Assembly (NCBI GenBank): GCA_964497615.1
Contig: CAZCEC010000133.1
Location: 1-6,810 of the forward strand
Source: CAZCEC01 sp964497615
GTDB lineage: Bacteria; Chloroflexota; Anaerolineae; Anaerolineales; UBA6663
Direction of reading: 5' to 3'
DNA: 6,810 bases
In this document: positions 1-5,548 of the stretch, in pieces
How positions within the stretch are numbered: position 1 is the stretch's first letter
Layout: the number at the start of each line of letters is the position of its first letter
Notes under the pieces: generated by a model
What the model was told of the DNA's origin: nothing
Database searches by the model: none
What the model saw: the letters and a program-made list of their open reading frames with translations, nothing else
Made by a program: the position numbers and the translations under genes

Positions 1-38
1 CTGTGCAGCAACTCTTCCTGCCGCTGGTCCGCCGTTGA
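1..38 (+). CDS. C-terminal tail of an upstream exported protein (partial)
   Basis: Reading from base 3, the window opens in frame with VQQLFLPLVRR followed by TGA at 36-38. Only the last 11 codons are visible, so the function cannot be told. The LFLPLVRR ending matches the LFLPLVAR near the end of the glycosidase and the IYLPFIVR after the signal peptide of the rightmost gene, which marks it as the tail of another secreted or surface protein. Its stop codon overlaps the ATG of the next gene by one base (TGATG), so the two are probably co-transcribed and translationally coupled. The call rests on a very short stretch and on the motif match. Confidence 0.6.
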   Translation, partial: VQQLFLPLVRR

Positions 39-805
39 TGCGGCCCCACACGCAAGCGCTGTCGCGCCCAATGCGGCGCTGGCTGACATGGCTGGGCCTA
101 GCCGCCTCCGTGGCGGTCATCAGCGTGCTGGGCGCCGGCAGGCCGGCCTGGGCCGGCTCATCCGAAGCGCAGACCGTGCCCACCGTCACCAAGTCGCCCA
201 CGGCTGGCCCATCGCCAACGGTGACGTCACCGGCGACTGCCACGCCGCCCGCCACGGCCACGCCTTCACCCGTTCCGCCCACGTCGACGCCCACGCCGGG
301 CCGCGTACGCCCCACCCTCACCCTGGCCGGGCCCTCGCCCACAGCCGCGCTGGACGCGGTTGTGTGCGTGGATGGCCCCCGCGCCCTGGGCGCCGCCCGG
401 CCTGGCACCCCACGATCCCTGGGGCTGCGGGCGGCGCAGCTATGGCTGTTCGCGTGGCCCGGAGCGGCGAATGACACCACCCCCTGCCGCATCACCCTGG
501 CCCTCGTCCCAGCCAGCACCCTGCCCGCCGCGCCCGACGGCTGGCGGCTTGCCTCCCCGGGCGCGCGGCTTGCGCCCTGGGACGACGCCGGGCGCGCCGT
601 GCACATCGAGGCACCTGGGCTGATGATCTGCATTCAGCGCCCCGCTGCTCCGCGGTCGGTGACCAGTTGGTTGGTGGCGGACGTCGACGCTGCCGGCGGC
701 ACGACGGGCGACTGGCGCGCCTTGGTAACGCGGCGTGTGGGTGACGCAGTATGCGCACGCGCCGATAGCTTGCCGGCAACGTTCGCTCTGTTGAGTGGGA
801 ACTGA
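38..805 (+). CDS. Secreted protein of unknown function with Thr/Pro-rich linker
   Basis: I do not recognise the family. The 255-residue protein starts with a Sec-type signal peptide: basic segment RPMRR (10-14), hydrophobic core 15-34, and AWA|GS as likely cleavage after residue 39. Residues 46-102 form a low-complexity Thr/Pro/Ser/Ala linker of the kind found in extracellular tethers. The rest (about 105-255) is a compact domain with four cysteines (110, 150, 198, 239) that could form two disulfides outside the cell. No catalytic motif is visible. The ATG at 38 overlaps the TGA of the preceding gene, suggesting coupling; TTG at 35 and ATG at 71 (residue 12, directly before the RRW of the signal peptide) are alternative starts. 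No clear Shine-Dalgarno is present. A strong terminator follows about 50 bases downstream, so this is the last gene of its transcript. Export is well supported; the role is unknown. Confidence 0.75.
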   Translation: MRPHTQALSRPMRRWLTWLGLAASVAVISVLGAGRPAWAGSSEAQTVPTVTKSPTAGPSPTVTSPATATPPATATPSPVPPTSTPTPGRVRPTLTLAGPSPTAALDAVVCVDGPRALGAARPGTPRSLGLRAAQLWLFAWPGAANDTTPCRITLALVPASTLPAAPDGWRLASPGARLAPWDDAGRAVHIEAPGLMICIQRPAAPRSVTSWLVADVDAAGGTTGDWRALVTRRVGDAVCARADSLPATFALLSGN

Positions 806-857
806 CACCGGGTAACCGCGCCAGGAACACAGTCAGCGCTTCAGCGCCCTTAACGCG

Positions 858-884
858 AAACACCGCCGATTGGCGGTGTTTTTT
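858..884 (+). terminator. Rho-independent terminator after the secreted-protein gene
   Basis: A perfect 10-bp stem (858-867 with 872-881) closes a GATT tetraloop. The right arm runs into six consecutive T residues (879-884). It lies about 50 bases after the stop at 805 and ends the + strand transcript. On the minus strand the same stem would follow the glycosyltransferase remnant, but only a short TTT is available there, so it would work less well in that direction. Confidence 0.88.
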
Positions 885-907
885 GTTCGTGGGCGTCTGG
901 AGTCGAG

Positions 908-1163
908 TCAGTCGTTGATGGCGACCCGCATTTCCTGGCCGCTGCGCACCAGCGGCGTCAGCCGGTGGACGTAGTGTTCCAGGCTGAAGTGAACCTCGAC
1001 TTGCCGCCGTGCGCGCCGACCCTGCGCCTCGATCTCGGACAGACGGATGCTCCAGCAGATCAACCGTTGCGGCCAACAGCGCCGACGAATCACCCGCTGG
1101 CACACAGCGGCGCGTGGCGCCAGCCTGAAAACGATGGCCATCCCGCGACAGGCAGATCAAGCG
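908..1163 (-). pseudogene. Frameshifted 3' remnant of a GT4 glycosyltransferase
   Basis: The minus strand encodes pieces clearly homologous to the end of the intact glycosyltransferase at 3291-4417, split between two frames. Upstream, one frame reads CVPAGDSSALLAATVDLLEH, matching YVPPGDPTALRAAIVDLLDH. Downstream, another frame reads GRRARRQVEVHFSLEHYV then HRLTPLVRSGQ, matching GRRARQKVEERFNLEHYV then RRLTPLVRAGQ. At the DNA level the break is a 4-bp insertion (AGAC next to GAC, around 1039-1046) relative to the intact copy. Homology fades beyond about 1163 (ICLS versus VICT), so the N-terminal domain and most of the nucleotide-sugar site are missing. The remnant ends at TGA 908-910. It is too short to be an active transferase. 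It most likely derives from duplication or recombination of a neighbouring transferase gene followed by decay. Confidence 0.85.
944..1121 (-). repeat. Diverged direct repeat, copy A (glycosyltransferase 3' end)
   Basis: This stretch aligns with 3351-3524 in the same orientation. In the best part (944-1000 against 3351-3407) I count by hand 48 identical bases of 57. Copy A carries a 4-base insertion near 1042. The two copies bracket the glycosidase gene and the degenerate stretch after it, and they could recombine. Confidence 0.8.
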
Positions 1164-1229
1164 GGCCTCGCGCGCCGGCCACCGTAGGCTGGGACAGCCG
1201 AGCTTGGCCCAGACCTCGACCCACGGCGG

Positions 1230-1238
1230 TGCTATAAT
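1230..1238 (+). promoter_or_regulatory. Extended -10 promoter of the glycosidase gene
   Basis: TGCTATAAT is a perfect extended -10 element (TGN plus consensus TATAAT at 1233-1238). No good -35 hexamer lies 16-18 bases upstream, which fits an extended -10 promoter. Transcription would start near 1245, about 30 bases before the ATG at 1275, leaving a short leader that contains the GGAGGAG site. The glycosidase therefore appears to be transcribed on its own. Confidence 0.75.
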
Positions 1239-1255
1239 GCGAGCGAGGGGTTGGT

Positions 1256-1262
1256 GGAGGAG
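1256..1262 (+). promoter_or_regulatory. Ribosome-binding site for the glycosidase
   Basis: GGAGGAG lies 12 bases before ATG 1275, slightly long but acceptable spacing. It decides the start: the TTG at 1251 in the same frame lies upstream of this site and almost at the predicted transcript start, so it is an unlikely initiation codon. Confidence 0.7.
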
Positions 1263-1274
1263 TTCGTAATCCCA

Positions 1275-2855
1275 ATGCGTATCACATCGGTTTTGAACCC
1301 TAACAACTTAGGCTTGCATCCAGTTCCCAGCCGACACTCCTTGCCCGTTTTTGTGGCTCTGATGCTGGTGTCCGCCACATGTGTCAGCCCGCCGCCGGTC
1401 GCGCCGGCAGTGACACCAACTGAATTGGTGATCGTGAAGCCAGCGGGGACACCAGACTTCCCTTTGACAATCAGCGACAACGACCGCTATCTCTTGGACG
1501 AGAGCGGCCAGCCGTTCTTCATGTCAGGTGAGGCGGCCTGGTCGCTCATTGCGGAGGGTACCACGGCCGACGTTGATACGTACTTCGCCAGTCGCCAGCA
1601 GTTGGGATTCAATGCGGTGCTGGTCAATTTGATCGAAGCCAGGTTTGCAACCAACGCGCCCAACAATATTTACGACGTGGCGCCGTTCACCGGCACCACG
1701 TTTATCACCCCCAACGAGGCATACTTCACGCACGCTGACTATGTGATCAACGCGGCCGCCGCCCACGGCACACTTGTCTTGCTGGTCCCCCTGTACCTGG
1801 GCTACAACTGCGGATTCGAAGGCTGGTGCGAAGAAGTTCAGGATGCTTCGACGGCCGATCTCCAGGCCTGGGCCCAGTATGTTGGCAACCGCTATGAAGA
1901 CTTCGATAACATCCTCTGGGTCATTGGCGCGGACACTGACCCGACGGACCACGCCGGCGTGGCGGCCAAGGTCAATGCCTTTGCGACGGCCCTGGCAGCC
2001 GCCGATACCCGCCACCTCATGACCGCCCACAATGCGCCCGGCCAGATGGCCATCGATCCCTGGCCCGGCGCCGCCTGGCTGACCGTGAACAACACCTACG
2101 CGCCGGAGGCCAGCGCGGCCAGTGACGCCAAAGCAGCCTACCTGCATAGCCCCACCATGCCCTTCTTTCACATGGAAGGCTATTATGAAAACGAACATGG
2201 CATGACCGCCCAAGACCTACGCGCCCAATCCTACTGGAGCGTACTGGGCGGCGGATTTGGCTACGTGTTTGGCAATTGCCCGATCTGGGGCCTGGGTTCG
2301 CCGGCTGGGGCAGCATTCTGCCCGGGCACCAATTCGGATTGGACCCTTCAGCTCAACAGCCCCGGTTCCAGGCATACCGGGTTGGTGGCCAGCCTGTTCA
2401 ACTCGCTGGCGTGGCAGGATCTGGTGCCGGATTGGAGCCACACGACACTTACGGCTGGATACGGCAGCTTGGGCAACTCCAACTACGCTACCGCCGCGCG
2501 CGCCGCCGACGGCTCATTGGTGGTGGCCTATTTGCCGACCGTGCGCACAGTCACGATCGATATGGCGCAGTTGGCGGCCGATGCGACGGCCCGCTGGTAC
2601 GATCCCGCCAACGGCACCTTCACCACGATCCCAGGCTCGCCGTTTGAGAACACCGGCACCCGCCAGTTCACGCCGGCCGGCAACAACAGCGGCGGCGCCG
2701 GCGATTGGGTCTTGGTTCTGGAGACCGATCCATCGCCGCCGCCTGAACCGTCGCTTTTCTTGCCACTTGTCGCGCGCGGGACGCCCATAGCCGCCGTTGC
2801 GCACGAACAGCGCCGATTCTGGGGATGTTTTCCAGCCCTCCTCGGTCGCCCCTAG
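1275..2855 (+). CDS. Exported DUF4038/GH140-like glycoside hydrolase
   Basis: This 526-residue protein resembles DUF4038 (PF13204) glycoside hydrolases followed by the small beta domain PF12904, the architecture of GH140, whose founder cleaves apiose from pectic rhamnogalacturonan II; the substrate here cannot be told. A hydrophobic export segment spans about residues 23-35 (VSA|TC is a possible cleavage site; Cys36 lacks a good lipobox), then a Pro-rich spacer. The catalytic barrel starts near 66, with PFFMSGEAAW (80-89) matching the family's opening motif. Asp220 in VIGAD and Glu301 in MEGYYE are the expected acid pair. The C-terminal beta domain covers about 378-488 (ADGSLVVAYLP, RWYDPANGTF). 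A PPPEPS spacer leads to LFLPLVAR (494-501). Oddly, 25 more residues follow, whereas the +1 frame stops at 2788 shortly after this motif. The gene has its own promoter and no downstream partner on its strand. Confidence 0.85.
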   Translation: MRITSVLNPNNLGLHPVPSRHSLPVFVALMLVSATCVSPPPVAPAVTPTELVIVKPAGTPDFPLTISDNDRYLLDESGQPFFMSGEAAWSLIAEGTTADVDTYFASRQQLGFNAVLVNLIEARFATNAPNNIYDVAPFTGTTFITPNEAYFTHADYVINAAAAHGTLVLLVPLYLGYNCGFEGWCEEVQDASTADLQAWAQYVGNRYEDFDNILWVIGADTDPTDHAGVAAKVNAFATALAAADTRHLMTAHNAPGQMAIDPWPGAAWLTVNNTYAPEASAASDAKAAYLHSPTMPFFHMEGYYENEHGMTAQDLRAQSYWSVLGGGFGYVFGNCPIWGLGSPAGAAFCPGTNSDWTLQLNSPGSRHTGLVASLFNSLAWQDLVPDWSHTTLTAGYGSLGNSNYATAARAADGSLVVAYLPTVRTVTIDMAQLAADATARWYDPANGTFTTIPGSPFENTGTRQFTPAGNNSGGAGDWVLVLETDPSPPPEPSLFLPLVARGTPIAAVAHEQRRFWGCFPALLGRP

Positions 2856-2877
2856 CCGCATCACACCTCCGCTTTCG

Positions 2878-2906
2878 GGCTGGCTACGAGCCGATACTCG
2901 CCAGCC
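2878..2906. other. Imperfect hairpin downstream of the glycosidase
   Basis: GGCTGG (2878-2883) pairs with CCAGCC (2901-2906). CGAG (2887-2890) pairs with CTCG (2897-2900) above a CTA bulge, with a CCGATA loop. It sits 22 bases after the glycosidase stop, but no T-run follows on either strand, so it is not a standard rho-independent terminator. It could stabilise the 3' end of the message or be chance. Confidence 0.3.
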
Positions 2907-2996
2907 AGCGATAAAAGGCCAATCCCACCGCTAGTTGTCGCGGCTCGCGCCAGCGCACTTGCCGGCTCAGCGCGCCCGGCCCAATCGCCGCGGACC

Positions 2997-3065
2997 ATGA
3001 GTAAACACCTGGTCACCAGCGGTGCGGGCCATATTGCTTCACGCGTATGGGCACGGCGACTGGGT
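2997..3065 (+). pseudogene. N-terminal remnant of an NAD-dependent sugar epimerase/dehydratase
   Basis: From ATG 2997 the frame reads MSKHLVTSGAGHIASR, then VWARRLG. This closely follows the N-terminus of extended short-chain dehydrogenases such as UDP-glucose 4-epimerase and dTDP-glucose dehydratase (consensus MKxLVTGGAGFIGSH, then a helix with paired basic and leucine residues). The glycine-rich NAD loop is damaged: the first Gly is Ser, the Phe is His and the third Gly is Ala. Beyond about 23 codons the resemblance stops, and the frame ends at TGA 3144-3146 after 49 codons, while a full enzyme has about 310-340. There is no Shine-Dalgarno. It fits a decayed piece of a nucleotide-sugar gene, consistent with the glycosyltransferases alongside. 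The match is short, so coincidence is not excluded. Confidence 0.45.
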
Positions 3066-3223
3066 ACACCTAGGGGCGCTGCCGGACGGGCTGGTCTGGC
3101 TGACGGCGCGGTACCGCCGCAGCTGCGCCTGGGCCGGCTAGATTGACCCGTGCGACGACCCGGTTCTGATCTCGCGCATTGCAGCAGTGGCCGAAACCAC
3201 TTTCGAGACCTGGGGTCACCAGA

Positions 3224-3262
3224 AACAAAAAAGAGACACCACGTTGAAGCGGTGTCTCTTTT
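3224..3262 (-). terminator. Rho-independent terminator of the glycosyltransferase operon
   Basis: A 12-bp perfect stem (3229-3240 with 3251-3262) has a 10-base loop. Read on the minus strand it runs into TTTTTTGTTT. It begins 29 bases after the stop codon at 3291 and closes the minus-strand operon. On the + strand the right arm ends in only TTTT, so some reverse activity is possible. Confidence 0.9.
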
Positions 3263-3290
3263 CTTGGACGAGCGCGTCCGGGCGGACGGG

Positions 3291-4417
3291 TCAAGGCGCC
3301 TGTGGCCCGCGGCCGGCCAAGCTCGGGGCCGCGCGTTCGGGTTGCCCTGCGCGCACGAGCGGCGTCAGGCGGCGGACATAGTGCTCCAGGTTGAAGCGCT
3401 CCTCGACCTTTTGCCTCGCACGCCGTCCCATCGCTTCGGCCTCGGCCGGATGGTCCAGCAAGTCCACGATCGCAGCCCGCAACGCCGTCGGGTCCCCGGG
3501 CGGCACATAGCGCCCCGTGCGGCCGTCGTCGATCACGTCCGTCTGGCCAGGCGTGCGCGTACAGATCACGGACTTGCCCATGGCCATGGCCTCCAGGATG
3601 GCGGTGACGCCGGCCTGAAAGTTGACCGGTTCCAAGGGCATGACGACGATCTGGCTGAGCGCATAAAGGTGCCGCAGGTCATACTGGCTGAAGGCCCGGA
3701 TCGTGACGTTGTCCGGCAAGACAGCGTCGAGGCGCGCGGGCTGGCGCTTGGACCACGGGCTGGCCGCCGCGATGACGACCTGCACCGGCAGTCCCCGAAC
3801 CGCCTCGACCAGCGTCGGGTAGTCACGGAACTCGAGGCCGGCCGAACAGATCAGGGGATGGGGCGAGACTGGCATGGCCAGGTCAGGCGGCTCGGCCGGC
3901 AGACGGTCGGGGTGGAAGAATCCCGCGNNNNNNNNNNGTGAAACACACGCTCCGGTGCCACCCGCCAGCGCCGCTCGATGAAGCGCTTCTGCCAAGACGA
4001 ATACACAATGAATTGGTCGATCTGCCGATGCAGGCGCAGCCCATCCAGCAGCAGTAGTTTCTTGCGGACGGACAATAGATGGCCGATCATGACGTGGCGC
4101 GGCCGAGGGCGAGGGGCGGCGAACGTGAAGAGCACCGCCAGCGGCAGCCCCACCTGCTCGCCGTCAGTGAAGATCACCTGGTAGCGGTCGCGGGCCTGGA
4201 AGCACGCCCAGGCGAGCACCAGGTTGCGCCCTCCGGCAGCGCGCAGCAATCGGCCCAATGCGCCCGAGCGCCGCTGCGCCTCCGCGTAGTCCAGCAAGTC
4301 GGCGTCGAAGGCGCGAGCCATGGCCGCGTAGTCGGCCACGGGCCGCTCCCCGCGCGCGGTCTTGGCCTCTAGGTCAGGATCGATGATCCCCGAAACGGTC
4401 AGTAGTACGCTGTTCAC
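3291..4417 (-). CDS. GT4-type glycosyltransferase (split by an assembly gap)
   Basis: A cytoplasmic GT-B fold transferase that would move a sugar from a nucleotide-sugar donor onto a glycan or lipid acceptor; neither substrate can be told. The N-terminal domain (residues 1-160) starts at GTG 4417. The C-terminal domain (211 visible residues from 3926) carries AGFFHP after the interdomain linker, LRHLYALSQIVVMPLEP, and the donor-site segment QAGVTAILEAMAMGKSVI (Gln codon 3615-3617, Glu codon 3591-3593). The usual first Glu of E-x7-E is Gln here. The halves are in different frames only because the 10-N gap at 3928-3937 is not the true length; bridged, the protein is about 377 residues, normal for GT4. 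GTG 4417 overlaps the TGA of the preceding transferase (GTGA), indicating translational coupling. A terminator follows the stop. The 3' end is duplicated as the broken copy at 908-1163. Confidence 0.88.
3351..3524 (-). repeat. Diverged direct repeat, copy B (3' end of the intact glycosyltransferase)
   Basis: This is the partner of 944-1121 in the same orientation and lies within the coding region of the intact transferase. It lacks the 4-base insertion of copy A and keeps the reading frame, so copy A is the damaged one. Confidence 0.8.
3928..3937. other. Assembly gap (10 N) inside the second glycosyltransferase
   Basis: The codon before the gap (CAC, ...ERVFH) ends exactly at 3938. After the gap one leftover C (complement of 3927) precedes the in-frame AGFFHP. 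For one continuous protein the missing bases must number 2 modulo 3, so 10 cannot be right. About 17 bases would restore the usual linker of roughly six residues, with the leftover C completing the sixth codon (plausibly Asp of a P-x-x-V-D motif). Confidence 0.95.
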
Positions 4418-5505
4418 TGGCTGATTAACTTGGTCTGCCCATCATTCACCAGGGCCTTGAGCAGATCCAGAATCCNNNNNNNNNNNNNNNNGAGCTGCTG
4501 AGCCCCCTGCCCCAGCGCCAGCCGGAGCTGGGAGTCGGCTGCGAGCCGGTCCAAATTGGCCGCCAGGGCATATACGTCTCCCACCGGCGTCAGGAACCCC
4601 GTCTCGCCGTCGCGCACGATCTCGGGAATCGCGGCCAGTGGCGTGGAGACCAGCGGCAGCCCCGCCGCGCCCGCCTCGGCGAGTGCCAACGGCAGGCAGT
4701 CGCCTTGCGTGGGCAGGCAAAAAACGTCACAGGTGTGAAACAGCTGCCGCAGCGGCGGACTGTTGGGCGCCAAGTCATTGTAGACGGAGACGCCGGGCTC
4801 GGGGGCGAGCCGATGACGGGTCACGAGGTGCAGTTCGACCTGCCGGCCCGCTTGCCGAAGTTGTCGATAGGCCTGCAGCAAAACCTGGCCGCCCTTGCGC
4901 TCGAGGTCCGCGCCCACAAACAGACACTTGACCACCCGGCCTGACTCTGGCGTCCGCCCTGGGCTCGCCCAGGCGGCCGTGTCCACGCCCGGCGGGATGA
5001 CGGTAGCCTTTTCGGCGGGAACCCCATACCCCTCCACCAGCCCTTGCTTGGCCCACGCCGACCAGGTCACGAGGTGGCGCGCCAGCCGAAAACAGTTTCG
5101 GTTGAGCCGCGCCTTCACGCGTTCCAGCCAGGCCGGCCCGGTCGAGTGCTGGTAGTGCCCGCCCAGCGCATCGATCTGGCGCGGCGTCGCGTCCAGCGAT
5201 ACGATGCTGGGAATCCGCCGCAGCCAATCCGGCGCCAGCACCGCCGGCACCTGGGTATGGAAGAATAGCGCCTGGAGCCCGGTCCGGCGCCGTATGGCCG
5301 CCAGGTGGCGCCGCGCCTGCCACCCTGCCTGCACAGTCCAGTTTCCCCCCAAAATGGGGAGCCGTCCGGCCAGGCCGCGTCTGTCCCACGACGGAAAACC
5401 CCAGTGCGTTTCCACACTGGGGTCCCGGCTAACAAACTGCTGCAAGTTGCGGCCGTGGGTCACATGGCCCAGGGCCTGCTCAATGATGAAGCCGAGGCGA
5501 TACAC
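4414..5505 (-). CDS. GT4-type glycosyltransferase
   Basis: A cytoplasmic GT-B transferase of 363 residues (six unknown because of an N gap), a normal GT4 length. The N-terminal acceptor domain covers about 1-165, the linker carries VIPPGVDT (169-176), and the C-terminal donor domain opens with FVGADLERKGG (196-206), whose Arg/Lys pair is the expected diphosphate contact. The donor-site motif reads GDCLPLALAEAGAAGLPLV: Asp269 replaces the usual first Glu and Glu277 is kept. PEIVRDGETGFLTPVGD (294-310) is typical of GT4. Start is GTG 5505; an in-frame TAG lies five codons upstream (5518-5520), and no clear Shine-Dalgarno is seen. It begins 43 bases after the secreted lectin-like gene and overlaps the next transferase by GTGA, so the three form an operon. 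Donor and acceptor are unknown; together the enzymes may add successive sugars to a surface polysaccharide. Confidence 0.9.
   Translation of the reverse strand: MYRLGFIIEQALGHVTHGRNLQQFVSRDPSVETHWGFPSWDRRGLAGRLPILGGNWTVQAGWQARRHLAAIRRRTGLQALFFHTQVPAVLAPDWLRRIPSIVSLDATPRQIDALGGHYQHSTGPAWLERVKARLNRNCFRLARHLVTWSAWAKQGLVEGYGVPAEKATVIPPGVDTAAWASPGRTPESGRVVKCLFVGADLERKGGQVLLQAYRQLRQAGRQVELHLVTRHRLAPEPGVSVYNDLAPNSPPLRQLFHTCDVFCLPTQGDCLPLALAEAGAAGLPLVSTPLAAIPEIVRDGETGFLTPVGDVYALAANLDRLAADSQLRLALGQGAQQLXXXXXXILDLLKALVNDGQTKLISQ
4476..4491. other. Assembly gap (16 N) near the 3' end of the first glycosyltransferase
   Basis: The gap follows a complete codon (QQL, residue 338) and precedes GG plus the in-frame ILDLLKALVNDGQ tail. 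As written, the 16 N keep the frame, giving six unknown residues of which the last codon ends in GG (Arg, Gly or Trp). The true length is not certain; a different length could change the final 19 residues. Confidence 0.95.
5398..5423 (-). other. Terminator-like hairpin inside the first glycosyltransferase
   Basis: On the minus strand a perfect 9-bp stem ACCCCAGTG/CACTGGGGT encloses an 8-base loop and is followed by a short T-run (TTTTCC, first T paired). It falls about 85-110 bases into the coding region. The T-run is short for a terminator, so a weak attenuator, a pause site or chance are all possible. Confidence 0.35.
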
Positions 5506-5548
5506 AACACCGAATGGCTAAAGCGCGCGGGGCGAAGTCTGATCACCC

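Larger units (their letters stand above)
2856..3223. other. Gene-free stretch with degenerate coding remnants
   Basis: No intact gene lies between the glycosidase stop and the minus-strand terminator. Three short protein-like readings overlap here: an epimerase-like N-terminus on the + strand (from 2997, listed separately); a second + strand frame from 3001 containing GDWVHLGALPDGLVWLTARY, then a TAG at 3139, then IDPCDDPVLISRIAAVAETT; and a minus-strand reading of about 41 codons ending at TAG 2884-2886 (WREPRQLAVGLAFYRWLAS). None has a proper start, length and ribosome site together. I read the stretch as a graveyard of decayed genes rather than an active region. Confidence 0.5.

Noticed and set aside
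492..1160. 222-codon minus-strand open frame
   Set aside because: Only its first ~45 codons resemble a transferase; the rest runs through the terminator and antisense to the secreted protein gene. The transferase part is covered by the pseudogene entry.
1251..1253. TTG at 1251 as start of the glycosidase
   Set aside because: It lies upstream of the GGAGGAG site and almost at the predicted transcription start. ATG 1275 has the correct arrangement.
1362..1385. Lipoprotein signal at Cys36 of the glycosidase
   Set aside because: The residues before the Cys (S-A-T) do not fit the lipobox, which needs a small residue at -1 and an aliphatic residue at -3. Ordinary signal peptidase cleavage is likelier.
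2887..3011. Minus-strand reading with WREPRQLAVGLAFYRWLAS ending at TAG 2884-2886
   Set aside because: It looks protein-like but spans only about 41 codons, is bounded by stops, has no start or ribosome site and matches no family I recognise. It is mentioned only in the description of the stretch.
3150..3941. Long open frame on the + strand opposite the second glycosyltransferase
   Set aside because: It is antisense to a clear GT4 gene, its product is Arg/His/Asp-rich low-grade sequence, and it crosses the terminator hairpin. It is a shadow of high-GC coding on the other strand.
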